Under the pieces are notes generated by a model that worked only from the letters and a program-made list of their open reading frames with translations, made no database searches and was not told where the DNA came from. Below are positions 1 through 8,892 of a DNA stretch of 64,000 nt, in pieces. Source of the stretch: Paenibacillus albus (GTDB lineage: Bacteria > Bacillota > Bacilli > Paenibacillales > Paenibacillaceae); the NCBI RefSeq assembly GCF_003952225.1, contig NZ_CP034437.1:3594001-3658000 (forward strand), read 5' to 3'. The position numbers and the translations under genes are program-made. Position 1 is the first letter of the stretch. The number at the start of each line of letters is the position of its first letter.

Positions 1-555
1 GGCTGGTATCAAGCAGCCATGCATGGCGTAGTCGGAGTCGGCATGGAGGCGGGCGGGCTGACGTTCTATCCGTACGACGGCGAAGAGATGCGGCTAGAAG
101 GGCTGCACTATCGCGGGTGGCGGTTCAATGTCGAGATGCGCGGCAGCGGTCGTTACGTGGAAGCAATCGAGGTCGACGGCAAGCGCGTGTGTGGGACGAA
201 TAAGCTGCCCGAGGATGTTTATGGAGCTGGGGCAGATGAGGTGGATGTGGATGTAAATGTTGTGGTGCATCGGACAGTTGAACGCGTGTATTCGGTGAGC
301 GTGAAGCATGGGTACGGCATATCGATGACGGGATATAGCTGCGAACAGGGCGAGATTCGCGCAGAGCTGCAAGGGGCAGGCTTGTGCCGGCTCGTGCTTG
401 AAGCCGACCACATGCCAATGGTCTATTTGAACGATACGGCTGCGAAGGTGGCTTATGATAAAGCAGCTGGAGTTGCGACAGTGGAGTTACGCATGAACGC
501 AGTGGAGCGGGGGCGGCTGGTTGTTAACGCCGCGGCCAATTGGAATCTGAGCTGA
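1..555 (+). CDS. C-terminal part of a large, probably glycosidase-like protein (5' end outside window)
   Basis: The reading frame is open from the first base (GWYQAAMHG...) to a TGA at 553, so the gene starts upstream of the window. About 184 residues are visible. They are rich in beta-strand-like alternation and include a GLHYRGWRF segment and the ending LVVNAAANW, which looks like the beta-sandwich tail that follows a six-hairpin catalytic barrel in bacterial glycoside hydrolases. No catalytic motif is in view, so the family assignment is inference. The internal ATG at 19 is not needed as a start. A poor hairpin at about 556-577 follows the stop. Confidence 0.5.
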   Translation, partial: GWYQAAMHGVVGVGMEAGGLTFYPYDGEEMRLEGLHYRGWRFNVEMRGSGRYVEAIEVDGKRVCGTNKLPEDVYGAGADEVDVDVNVVVHRTVERVYSVSVKHGYGISMTGYSCEQGEIRAELQGAGLCRLVLEADHMPMVYLNDTAAKVAYDKAAGVATVELRMNAVERGRLVVNAAANWNLS

Positions 556-601
556 AAGCACACATTGGTGCTCTTTAGCTCGAAATAGACGTGAATCCCC
601 G

Positions 602-629
602 GCAGAGAGCACATATATGTGCTCTCTGC
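602..629. repeat. 28-bp perfect palindrome
   Basis: Bases 602-629 (arms GCAGAGAGCACATA / TATGTGCTCTCTGC) are a perfect inverted repeat with no loop. The ends GAGAG/CTCTC match the hairpins of the array that begins directly after it, so it probably belongs to the same repeat family. It lies about 50 bp after the stop of the first gene and could also serve as its 3' end, although no T-tract follows. Confidence 0.85.
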
Positions 630-990
630 TGAGTCTCTCTCGCACCAGAACAACCCCATGGTTCGCACCAAAATAGCCTCCGAGAGCGGCAAAAGCCTCT
701 CTCAACACCAAAAACATCGAAAAAACAATCTGAGAGCGGCAAAAGCCTCTCTCACACCAGAACAACCCCATGCTTCGCATCAAAATACCCTCCGAGAGCG
801 GCAAAAGCCTCTCTCAACGACAAAAACACCGAAAAAACAATCTGAGAGAGGACAAAGCCTCTCTCACACCAGAACAACCCCATGCTTCGCATCAATATAC
901 CCTCCGAGAGAGGCAAAAGCCTCTCTCACACCATCCCCCCAGGCTTCGCACCAAAAATACCTCTCTCTCAACCCAAAATCCCGAACCTTA
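630..990. repeat. 112-bp composite hairpin repeat array 1
   Basis: About three tandem copies with a 112-bp period (the CACCAG landmark falls at 643, 755 and 867). Each unit has two half-units of about 56 bp, and each half carries a hairpin of the form GAGAG-N-GGC-AAAA-GCC-T-CTCTC; the copy at 906-927 is a perfect 9-bp stem with an AAAA loop. One half-unit spacer contains CCATGCTTCGCATC, the other ACACCGAAAAAACAATCT. Open frames crossing it encode only the repeat and have no plausible start, so I treat the whole stretch 556-1083 as non-coding. A related array lies at 9911-10447. Confidence 0.85.
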
Positions 991-1083
991 TCATGCCATC
1001 TTCTTTCCTTACAAGCTTGCACAGACAACTGCATCTGGTAAGATGTAGATAGTCTCGTGCATGGACGAAGGATGTGATAATGG

Positions 1084-1569
1084 ATGCTGCATATTAGGCC
1101 GATGCTGTTGTCGGAGCTTGATTTTTTGATGGATATGCATTACGAATCCATCCATATCCCGCAGAATAAGCCGCCGAAGGACGAACTGCTGAATGCGCCG
1201 GCAATTCGAAAGTACAACGAAAGCTGGGGCAGAGCGGGTGATGCCGCACTGCTTGCAGAATGGGAGGGGCAGCTTGTTGGTGCAGTTTGGCTCCGGTTAT
1301 TCAATGAAGATAATAAAAGTTATGGCTATGTCGACGCCGAGACGCCTGAGCTTGGCATTGCGATAGCACCAGGGCATCGGGGGCGTGGGATTGGTCTCGC
1401 GCTCATGAAGGAGATCATCGAACTGGCGCGGGCAGATGGTTATCGAGCACTTTCGCTTAGCGTAGATCCGGCGAATTCGAGTGCCGTTCATTTGTATGAA
1501 CGTCTTGGCTTTGTGCGCTGCGAGGTGGCGGAAGGAACGTCTTGGACGATGAAGCTGAATCTCGTTTAA
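1084..1569 (+). CDS. GNAT family N-acetyltransferase
   Basis: A 161-residue single-domain GNAT protein that should transfer an acetyl group from acetyl-CoA to an unknown amine. The acetyl-CoA binding motif A is visible as GHRGRGIGLALM around residues 98-109, followed by the usual LSLSVDPANSSAVHLYERLGF motif B region. ATG 1084 is the first start after an in-frame stop, with AAGGA at 1068-1072. It is followed 24 bp later by an epimerase gene in the same direction, so the two may be co-transcribed. Substrate cannot be read from the sequence. Confidence 0.85.
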   Translation: MLHIRPMLLSELDFLMDMHYESIHIPQNKPPKDELLNAPAIRKYNESWGRAGDAALLAEWEGQLVGAVWLRLFNEDNKSYGYVDAETPELGIAIAPGHRGRGIGLALMKEIIELARADGYRALSLSVDPANSSAVHLYERLGFVRCEVAEGTSWTMKLNLV

Positions 1570-1593
1570 TCATGTGAGGGAGGTTGAATTAAT

Positions 1594-2421
1594 ATGAAAA
1601 TCCTAATTACAGGGGCAACAGGAAGTGTTGGCACAGGTGTTCTGGAAGCGCTGACACAGCAGCATGATATCCGGCTGTCGGATATCGCAACACCGAGTGG
1701 TGCTTCGCCGCAGCCGTTCTTTGCAGCAGATGTGAGAGAGCCGCATGCGCTTGACGAGGCAGCGCAAGGCGTGGATGTCATCATCCACACGCCTGCTTAT
1801 CATGGCATCCATATGGGCACCTTCACGGAAAAAGAGTTCTATGATCTCAATGTCACCGGCACCTTCGAAATGTTCCAAACCGCAGTGCGCAACAATGTTC
1901 GCCGCGTCGTCTGGCTATCCAGCATGTCCTTCTTCGGTGACGACTTCTACGCGTACACGAAGAAACTTGGTGAACAGCTGTGCGAATTTTATCATCGCAA
2001 GCATGGTATTGAAGTCATCATGCTTCGTCCTGCGGACTTTACTCCGTTCCGCTCACGCGCGCATTACGGAGAGCGGCTTTTGCATGGCGGAGTCGATCGC
2101 CGCGATGTCATTCAAGCCGTTGTGAAGGCGACAACCTGTGAACAGCAATTCGGCGCGTATCATATCGTTCGGGAGGATCAATTCACCGAAGCTGACATCG
2201 CGGCCTATGAACAAGGAAAAAGAGCGGAAACGTGGGAGAGACTGTATCCCGGCGCGCAAGCACTCATTGAGAAATATGGTTTTCATTTGCCTGCCACGAT
2301 CCATCCGGTCGATCTTTCCCGTGAGAAGCAGGAACTGGGCTACACGCCGAACTATAACCTGGGTACGTTCTTGGAAGAGTTCACGCGTGACAACACCATC
2401 GTTGAAGCGGAGAATAAGTAG
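1594..2421 (+). CDS. NAD(P)-dependent epimerase/dehydratase (extended SDR)
   Basis: A 275-residue extended short-chain dehydrogenase/reductase. The N-terminal Rossmann glycine motif TGATGSVG lies at residues 7-14. The active-site serine/tyrosine region appears as WLSSMSFFG followed by YAYTKKLGE, giving the Y-x3-K pair (Y..TKK). Such proteins act on nucleotide sugars or related carbonyl substrates; the specific substrate is not evident. A GGGAGG ribosome binding site precedes the ATG. A strong bidirectional hairpin follows the stop. Confidence 0.85.
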   Translation: MKILITGATGSVGTGVLEALTQQHDIRLSDIATPSGASPQPFFAADVREPHALDEAAQGVDVIIHTPAYHGIHMGTFTEKEFYDLNVTGTFEMFQTAVRNNVRRVVWLSSMSFFGDDFYAYTKKLGEQLCEFYHRKHGIEVIMLRPADFTPFRSRAHYGERLLHGGVDRRDVIQAVVKATTCEQQFGAYHIVREDQFTEADIAAYEQGKRAETWERLYPGAQALIEKYGFHLPATIHPVDLSREKQELGYTPNYNLGTFLEEFTRDNTIVEAENK

Positions 2422-2432
2422 TTTCCAATCAC

Positions 2433-2468
2433 AAAGAGAGACTAAGCAGCTTTGCTTAGTCTCTCTTT
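2433..2468. terminator. Bidirectional intrinsic terminator
   Basis: A long near-perfect hairpin, AAAGAGAGACTAAGCA / TTGCTTAGTCTCTCTTT with a 3-nt loop, lies between two convergent genes. The A- and T-rich ends allow it to terminate transcription from both sides. Confidence 0.9.
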
Positions 2469-2481
2469 CGGTTTGCGGGTT

Positions 2482-3363
2482 TTATTTACTTAGTCTCTCA
2501 TTCTGCATATAAGGCTCAATGTGTACGTGCACCTGCATCACTTGATGCTTTTCCAGCAGCTCGCTTTCCACATGCTCCGTAATTTCATGGCTCTCCAGCA
2601 CATTCATCTCGTGATCCACTTCAATGACCACATCCACGAAGATCTGATTGCCATGCACGCGCCCCTTAATATCTTTTACCCCTTCAACGCCGTTCAGTGA
2701 GAGAACCGTTTCCTTGTACTTCTCGAGTTCGTTCTCATCGAAGCCATCCGTCAACATATGCGTCGCTTCGCGGAAGATATCCCATGCGGTCTTCCAGATC
2801 ACCAAGCCAACGATAATAGCAGTCGCTGCATCCAGCCAAGGAAGGCCGTTGATCGCTCCGATGACACCAATGAAGGTGCCCAAGCTGACAAAAGCATCCG
2901 AGCGATTATCGAGTGCGGCTGCTTTCAGCGCGTGACTCTGTGTCCGCTGAGCCAATCGACTATTGTAGCGATAGACCAGATACATCACGACGGCCGAGAA
3001 CACCGCGACCCATGCCGCAAACATATCCGGTAACGCAATTTCCTTCTCCATGATTTTCGCAAAAGCGCTTCGAAACACTTCAATGCCAGCACCGAACATG
3101 ACGAAGGAAGCGACCATCGAGGCTATGGTTTCGGCACGGGAGTGACCGTACTGATGATCGGCATCTGCTGGCTTATTCGAGATCCGAAGTCCAATTAGCA
3201 CCGCAAGGGATGCGAATATATCCGATGTATTGTTTAGCCCGTCAGCGAGCAGCGCCTCGGAGTTTCCCCACCAGCCTGCCCCGATCTTAAGCAAGGAAAG
3301 CACGATATATACACCAATGCTGATCCATGCGCCATACTCGGCCTTTTTGTTCAGTAAGTCCAC
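2482..3363 (-). CDS. Cation diffusion facilitator (CDF) family metal exporter
   Basis: A 293-residue CDF transporter that should export Zn(II), Mn(II), Fe(II) or related cations in exchange for protons. Six hydrophobic segments occupy roughly residues 12-195. The family signature is clear: SEALLADGLNNTSD in TM2 (with the metal-binding D/D pair) and HQYGHSRAET after TM3. The hydrophilic C-terminal cytoplasmic domain (about 205-293) includes the HEITEHVESELL and HVHIEPY histidine-rich strands. The metal cannot be fixed from sequence alone. Convergent to the epimerase gene. Confidence 0.92.
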   Translation of the reverse strand: MDLLNKKAEYGAWISIGVYIVLSLLKIGAGWWGNSEALLADGLNNTSDIFASLAVLIGLRISNKPADADHQYGHSRAETIASMVASFVMFGAGIEVFRSAFAKIMEKEIALPDMFAAWVAVFSAVVMYLVYRYNSRLAQRTQSHALKAAALDNRSDAFVSLGTFIGVIGAINGLPWLDAATAIIVGLVIWKTAWDIFREATHMLTDGFDENELEKYKETVLSLNGVEGVKDIKGRVHGNQIFVDVVIEVDHEMNVLESHEITEHVESELLEKHQVMQVHVHIEPYMQNERLSK

Positions 3364-3596
3364 TGCTTCTCCCCCGACCCATGCGTGTATTGAGTCCTTA
3401 TTATATAGAATGAAATTCGTGTGGGTCTAGAGAAACAGTGTTGCCGCGGGTAAGCACAGTTTAACGGGGTCAAGATCGTTTAGACAAGCCAACTATGTTG
3501 CACTGGACCAATTCCTCTAAAATGTTACTAAGTTGCTCCGCTGCTGCATACGATTAAGGCGAAGCATGCGTAAGACAAAGGGAGGATGCTGCGACA

Positions 3597-5984
3597 ATGA
3601 CTCCGTATAACGAGCAGCTTATCCAGTTTGCCAGCGCTTTTTTGCCGTATGGCGCGGAGCTGGAATTTATTGAAAGCACCATACCGAGAGCTGCGATTTG
3701 TGCAGTTGATATGAATGAAGATTATATCCCAGAGACGGTCTTGGTGTTCCGATTGCAAGGCGAATTGCATTTGCTTGAGCTTCGCTGCACGAATGGAGTA
3801 TGGGAGCGGGCAACAGGCTTGAAGGCCCCTGGCTATGGCGTGACCCTCATGACAGCGATGCCGATCACGCGCACCGGAGCGAACAACTTGGTCGTCGGCT
3901 GGCAGGTTAGCCCTGACTATTCGAAGCTGTCGATCTACGAGTGGACGGATAACGGCTTGGTCGATGTTGCCCCTGAGGATATGTACTACAGTTACTTGGA
4001 ATCGCTCCCCGTGACGCGCACGGACGAGTCAGATGAGGGAACGTGCTGTCTCGCCCTCTGGTCCCATGAATCCGGCGAGGCTTATCGGGTTGACGTCGTG
4101 AAGTGGAACGGCGATACATTCGAAGAAGCGCCGGATGCTTATAGTGACTACTATCCGAACATTGCCCGTTATTATGAGCAGCTGACAAGACGGTATCCAA
4201 GCGCTCCGATCTACTGGGAGTATCTCGCCGACGCGCAGTTCAGGGTGAGCATGTCACGAGCGGTTGCTCTCTATCCTGCCTCTATTAAAAGAGTTGGCGG
4301 AACCAAGTGGGGCTATATCAACAGCAATGGCAGAATGGAGATTCCGGTTCGCTTCGACGATGCGAATGATTTTCAGAAGAATGGGCTTGCCGTTGTGACG
4401 GAGAAAGGGAGGACCGGGCTCATTAACGCTTCGGGGCAGTATGTTGTCCAGCCGATCTACGATTCGATCTATCCCTTCTCGGAGAAGCGAGCAGCTGTGA
4501 TTGACAAGGAAGGCTTTCATATGATCAACGAGAGCGGGCAGGTGCTCACGAAGCGCGCGTATCCATACATAGCAGATATGCGCGGCGGTCGGTCGCTCTT
4601 CTATATTACGAAGGATCATGCGGATGGCTCGAGTCAATCCTTGTATGGTTATCTGGATGCGAATGGCAATGAAGTGATTCCTGCGCAATACGAGGATGCA
4701 ACGGATTTCACGAGCGGTCGCGCTGTCGTGAAGATCAAGGAGAACGTATACGCGCTTATTAATTCAAGCGGCAAGCGGCTTGCGACGTACCCGTTTGCCT
4801 ATGTGGGTCCATATGGGGATGGAATGCTGTCGTTCCAGCGGGAGCTTAGCGGCAAATACGGTTATATCGACGAAGGCGGCAAAATCATCATACAGCCAAC
4901 CTATTACGCCGCAATGCCGTTCGAGCGTGGAAGAGCGGTCGTGAATACGTCCGCAGATTTTCATTCTGAGTACGGTGTAATCAATAAGAAAGGCTCGTTT
5001 ATCGTAGAGCCGATCTATAATGATGTGCGAAGCTTAGGTGAGGAGCGATTCGCGCTTGGGAACGCGATCGATAAAGAGCAGCCTTATATCGGCTCTGTCT
5101 ATGCGATCGCAGATTGGAACGGCAAGCGGCTCTCCGATTTCCTTTACAATGATGTATCGGAATATCAGAGTGGTCTCGCCTCGGTATCAGATACGAAGCA
5201 AACGTATTTCATTGACCGGTCGGGCAAACCAGCGCCTGGTTACCCGCGAGTTCAAGGCCGAGGTACGCTGACGGTAGAAGAAGGCGGTCTCATTAAAGCT
5301 TTTGTCGATCAACGTCTCTCTTATCGCAATCGTGCTGGACGAATGATTTGGCAGCAAAATGTGGTCATTCCGCTTGCGCCTCCTTACGCCGTCAAAGAGG
5401 TGAAATTCAATCCGAATCCAGACTATCTCGTCTATTACCCGCAGGTCGATGGGATGGCGGATCAAGCTGCTATGCGAAACGTGAACACGAAGCTGAAAGA
5501 AATGTCTCAGGTGAAGCCGATTCCTGCGAATGAGAGGCTCGACTATTCGTACACAGGCGATTTCGACGTCTCGTTCTTCAAGCATCAATTGCTGCAGCTG
5601 GAGCTTACGGGCTATAACTTCCCGTTCGGAGCTGCACATGGGATGCCTAGCCAAATCTATGCGATTCTGAATTTGGTTTCCGGGCATATGTTTGCGCTCA
5701 AGGATTTGTTCAAGCCGGGCAGCGATTATGTCAAGGTGCTCAGCGATATCGTGGGCAAACAGATCAAAGAAGATCCTCAATATTCCTACGTTTTCCCCGA
5801 CACCTACAAAGGCATTAGCCCTGATCAGCCGTTCTTCGTCACGGAGAACGCGCTGCATCTTTATTTCAATCCATATGATATTGGCCCGTATGCAGCGGGA
5901 TTCCCGACGTTTACGATTCCTTTTGCCGAGATCCGCAGCATTATTAATACGAATGGCGAGTTCTGGAGGTCATTCCATCCATAA
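3597..5984 (+). CDS. WG-repeat protein with C-terminal DUF3298-type domain
   Basis: A 795-residue protein. Residues 1-240 look like a beta-rich VCBS/FG-GAP-like region (DMNEDYIPETVLVF). From about 235 to 560 there are repeated WG units of the pattern (W/Y)GYI-x-G-x-x-x-IP-x-x-(Y/F)-x-x-A-x-x-F, for example KWGYINSNGRMEIP and YGYLDANGNEVIP. The last 110 residues (FPFGAAHG, FALKDLFKPGSDY, FYFNPYDIGPYAAG-like) match the DUF3298/RsiV-type extracytoplasmic domain. I see no signal peptide at the N-terminus, which is odd for DUF3298 proteins. GGGAGGA precedes the ATG. Function unknown; a binding or scaffold role is inference. Confidence 0.85.
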   Translation: MTPYNEQLIQFASAFLPYGAELEFIESTIPRAAICAVDMNEDYIPETVLVFRLQGELHLLELRCTNGVWERATGLKAPGYGVTLMTAMPITRTGANNLVVGWQVSPDYSKLSIYEWTDNGLVDVAPEDMYYSYLESLPVTRTDESDEGTCCLALWSHESGEAYRVDVVKWNGDTFEEAPDAYSDYYPNIARYYEQLTRRYPSAPIYWEYLADAQFRVSMSRAVALYPASIKRVGGTKWGYINSNGRMEIPVRFDDANDFQKNGLAVVTEKGRTGLINASGQYVVQPIYDSIYPFSEKRAAVIDKEGFHMINESGQVLTKRAYPYIADMRGGRSLFYITKDHADGSSQSLYGYLDANGNEVIPAQYEDATDFTSGRAVVKIKENVYALINSSGKRLATYPFAYVGPYGDGMLSFQRELSGKYGYIDEGGKIIIQPTYYAAMPFERGRAVVNTSADFHSEYGVINKKGSFIVEPIYNDVRSLGEERFALGNAIDKEQPYIGSVYAIADWNGKRLSDFLYNDVSEYQSGLASVSDTKQTYFIDRSGKPAPGYPRVQGRGTLTVEEGGLIKAFVDQRLSYRNRAGRMIWQQNVVIPLAPPYAVKEVKFNPNPDYLVYYPQVDGMADQAAMRNVNTKLKEMSQVKPIPANERLDYSYTGDFDVSFFKHQLLQLELTGYNFPFGAAHGMPSQIYAILNLVSGHMFALKDLFKPGSDYVKVLSDIVGKQIKEDPQYSYVFPDTYKGISPDQPFFVTENALHLYFNPYDIGPYAAGFPTFTIPFAEIRSIINTNGEFWRSFHP

Positions 5985-5990
5985 GACGAA

Positions 5991-6027
5991 GAAGGGAAGC
6001 CAGGCATCATGCCTAGCTTCCCTTTTT
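5991..6027. terminator. Bidirectional terminator between WG and PQQ/stalk genes
   Basis: Hairpin GAAGGGAAGC-C-AGGC / GCCT-A-GCTTCCCTTTTT with an ATCAT loop and a T5 tail, placed between convergent genes. Confidence 0.9.
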
Positions 6028-6033
6028 GTAACA

Positions 6034-7773
6034 CTACTTCGCCGCAGCTTCTTCAGGTTTTGTTGAGATATAAACCGTGTGGTTCTTCCAGGTAACAGAG
6101 GTGCCGAGCATCGTACTAATGTCACGAAGCGGTACATACACCGTGTTGTGATACATAAGCGGCGCTTCGCTCAGCCCAATCTTGGAGCCATCCAGCGTCA
6201 CGAGCGCATTTTCAGCCGTTAACTGAATCTTCTTGCCCAGTGCCGAGGCGGTAACGGATTTGCTCGCGGCATCATAGCTTATCGTCCCGTTGAATAAGGC
6301 AAACATGGCTCGGAATGGGACAAACACTTGATTGTTCACGAATGCCGCATCCGGCGAAATCGCATGCTTAACGCCATCCACGACGATATCCGCCTTCTCA
6401 TCCTTGATGATCAGCTTATGCGTCGGCGCGAACTTGGCTGCGGCAGGCAGCGGGTAGGCGAGCAATTGATGTTCCGCTTGAACGAATACGATATTGCCGG
6501 CTACAGTAAATTTATTGAACATCCATGCCGATGTTTGACCATGCAAGAGCGTCTTGCCTGTGCTGAGCTGAGAGATGATGAAGTGACCGTTCTGCAGCCC
6601 GATGAACATGCCGCCTCCAATGCGGTCAACACGCGAGATATTGCCATACCCCCAGTAGTTAATATTTGGCTTGGTCAGGTCGAACATGGAGAGCGAGGTC
6701 AGTCCGACTACCCCTTCAAACTGCATGTAACCGTCGCTTGGACCAAGAATCCACTTGCCGAGAGTCCCTTGAAACAGATGGTTGTAGACGAAAGGCGGAC
6801 CTTTTGTCGGATCAGCATCGCGATGATAGCGGTAGACGACGTCATTCACGCCGATATAGATCCAAGGACCATCCATCGCAAGCTTGGTAATTCTCGTATA
6901 GGGATCGTTCGGCGAAGAAGTTGAAATCTCGGCATTGATTTTGCTTACATCATAGACTTGGTCTTTGATCAGCTTCCCCGTGTCCGTGTTGATTTGGAGC
7001 ACGTGCGTCGTGAGCGGATCTTCCGCCATGAAATTGTAAGACTTGACCCACATCATATTGCCTTCTACTTCAAGCGGGCTCGATGACCATCCGAAACCGA
7101 ATTTCTCCTTGCCGGTAGCAGCATCATATCCATATAAATTATCGTGAGAGATCGCTCCTTGCTCGATGTACGATTGAACAACCGTGTTTCCGACAAGGGT
7201 CAAATCGTCAATCGCGGATGCTTCGGTTTTATCCACCATCCAGAGCTTCTTGCCAGTCGCTGGATCAAGCGCGAATAACGCTTCATTGAAGCTTGCATAG
7301 ATGCGTTTATCATCGAATTTCATCTGGACTAGGTTTGTCTTGCCGAGCGGGGACATCCACAGCTTCGTCCCGTACTGCGAATTGAATGCATAGAGCACAC
7401 GATCTTCGCCTAGCGCATAGAGAACGCCGCCATGTAAGAAAAAGGTGTTTGTAAAGTTTGTTTTGCTCGACCAATACGCATTCCCAGTCGCAATATCGGC
7501 GGAGACGAGATGCTTGTTCTTCATATAGACGATGATGTTGCCTTCTACTACGTAAGATGAGCCGCTGGGCATATATTGCTCATGGTCGATCGGAGCAGTC
7601 CATATCGGTTTCGTTACCGGCGTCTTCTCGAGATAGCTTGGATACGTGTTCAGCTGAACGCCTTCAGCGTGAGCGGTGGCTCCTGTGCCGACGCCCGCAG
7701 TGGGTATCAAGATGGACAAAGCGGCGAGTGCGCAAAGCATTGTGCGGCGTGGTTTAAGTGATATTTTCAACAA
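6034..7773 (-). CDS. Secreted PQQ-like beta-propeller protein with stalk (copper amine oxidase N-like) domains
   Basis: A 579-residue exported protein. The N-terminus (MLKISLKPRRTMLCALAALSIL...ATAHAEG) is a Sec signal peptide. Residues about 40-440 hold PQQ-type blades of the DAATGKEKFGF / ALDPATGKKLW / INTDTGKLI kind, as in BamB-like propellers. Residues about 455-575 hold paired stalk units (VDGVKHAISPDAAFVNNQVFVPFRAM and the NTVYVPLRDISTMLGTSVTW segment), a module very common in Paenibacillaceae surface proteins. It likely sits at the cell surface; ligand unknown. Confidence 0.87.
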   Translation of the reverse strand: MLKISLKPRRTMLCALAALSILIPTAGVGTGATAHAEGVQLNTYPSYLEKTPVTKPIWTAPIDHEQYMPSGSSYVVEGNIIVYMKNKHLVSADIATGNAYWSSKTNFTNTFFLHGGVLYALGEDRVLYAFNSQYGTKLWMSPLGKTNLVQMKFDDKRIYASFNEALFALDPATGKKLWMVDKTEASAIDDLTLVGNTVVQSYIEQGAISHDNLYGYDAATGKEKFGFGWSSSPLEVEGNMMWVKSYNFMAEDPLTTHVLQINTDTGKLIKDQVYDVSKINAEISTSSPNDPYTRITKLAMDGPWIYIGVNDVVYRYHRDADPTKGPPFVYNHLFQGTLGKWILGPSDGYMQFEGVVGLTSLSMFDLTKPNINYWGYGNISRVDRIGGGMFIGLQNGHFIISQLSTGKTLLHGQTSAWMFNKFTVAGNIVFVQAEHQLLAYPLPAAAKFAPTHKLIIKDEKADIVVDGVKHAISPDAAFVNNQVFVPFRAMFALFNGTISYDAASKSVTASALGKKIQLTAENALVTLDGSKIGLSEAPLMYHNTVYVPLRDISTMLGTSVTWKNHTVYISTKPEEAAAK

Positions 7774-7949
7774 GGATTCACCTGGCCTTCTTCGTAATGT
7801 TGTGACTAACTGCCGATATAGACGATGGAAGATCTATAATTGTTACACTAGAAGTTTCCATTTCTATTATTTTTGTAGATGGGCGCAGAATTCGATATAC
7901 TAGACTCGCTAACAGATCTTGATTGAGCGTGAAGAAAAGGGGAACGGAT

Positions 7950-8759
7950 GTGTCTGAGGGGTCGGAACGGATTCGTATTGTGAGAATTGGGCTGATAACC
8001 GGCGGAATTCTGCTCGTGTTAGCGCTTCTACTGGTGCTCATGCTGAAAATGTTAAATAGCCACGAGAGCCGTCATGTGGCTCGTTTCCCAGCGCATGATT
8101 ATCAATATATGGAGAGAGAGGCTGCCAGCGGTTTCAAGCTGCATGTGCTGCAGACCGATCCTTCGAACATCTCGCTTGAAGTCGTTCGGCAAAATCTGGC
8201 GTTATCGGATTATTACGGCGTGAATGGCGGGTTCTTCTACGATACGAGCTTGGTTAGTATGGCGATCGTGAACGGTCAGCCCGTCGGTGGCGCAAAGGGG
8301 CAGTACGGTACGGGGGATGAGAATACCAAATACGCTCGAGGTACGCTCGTGTGGGATGGAGCGAGCAATAAGCTGTCCGTGCAGATCGTGAGCAAGTCGT
8401 CGGAGCTGAAGGTGAGCGATCCGCTGCACTACTGGGCGCAAGGCGGTATCAGCATGAGCCTTGGTCAGGATGAACTATGGTATGGACGAGCTGTGCTGGA
8501 AAATGCGCCGCTTATGGATAATGATCATCTTCGCAGCGCAGCGGTATATGACCGGCAGGGGAAGCTGTATCTCATTGTCAGCAGCACGAGCGGGACGCTG
8601 GCAGATTTTCGGGCGGCGATCCTTGATCAGCTGGGCAGCTTGCAGCTCGTTGATGGTATTTTTCTAGATGGGGATGGTTCGTCCCAGATGCAAGCAGCGG
8701 AGAAGGTGCTGAAGGGCGATAGCCGGCCAGTGGTAGAAATGATTCGGATTGTGAAGTGA
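7950..8759 (+). CDS. Phosphodiester glycosidase (NAGPA) family protein, membrane anchored
   Basis: About 269 residues. An N-terminal transmembrane anchor (IGLITGGILLVLALLLVLML) is followed by an extracytoplasmic domain with GVNGGFFYDTS and, near the end, FLDGDGSSQM, which are the hallmark NGGFF and DGGGS-like motifs of the phosphodiester glycosidase (DUF2233) fold. GTG 7950 is chosen because AAAGGGG lies at 7936-7942 with 7-nt spacing; TTG 7923 and GTG 7929 are alternative in-frame starts without a site. It is divergent from the PQQ/stalk gene. Substrate may be a cell-wall glycan phosphodiester, which is inference. Confidence 0.85.
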   Translation: MSEGSERIRIVRIGLITGGILLVLALLLVLMLKMLNSHESRHVARFPAHDYQYMEREAASGFKLHVLQTDPSNISLEVVRQNLALSDYYGVNGGFFYDTSLVSMAIVNGQPVGGAKGQYGTGDENTKYARGTLVWDGASNKLSVQIVSKSSELKVSDPLHYWAQGGISMSLGQDELWYGRAVLENAPLMDNDHLRSAAVYDRQGKLYLIVSSTSGTLADFRAAILDQLGSLQLVDGIFLDGDGSSQMQAAEKVLKGDSRPVVEMIRIVK

Positions 8760-8892
8760 TGGATTCTAGAGAGTTGAGCATTCGCGCATAGGAGTAATAG
8801 TGTTGCATCGCGAACATATATTGGAAGAGGCGTTGTAAGGTCAAGCTATCGATTAACGCGTATCCAAATTCGGACTCGGATGGTGATTAGTA

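Noticed and set aside
619..1048. Two long overlapping open frames across repeat array 1
   Set aside because: They encode only the translated 112-bp repeat, lack ribosome binding sites, and exist in more than one frame because the repeat has few stops.
3364..3596. Possible small RNA between the CDF and WG-repeat genes
   Set aside because: No hairpin with T-tract and no conserved core could be seen; only a promoter for the WG-repeat gene is expected.
5187..5858. 223-codon antisense frame inside the WG-repeat gene
   Set aside because: Mirror of a well-supported gene; composition is that of antisense coding and there is no ribosome binding site.
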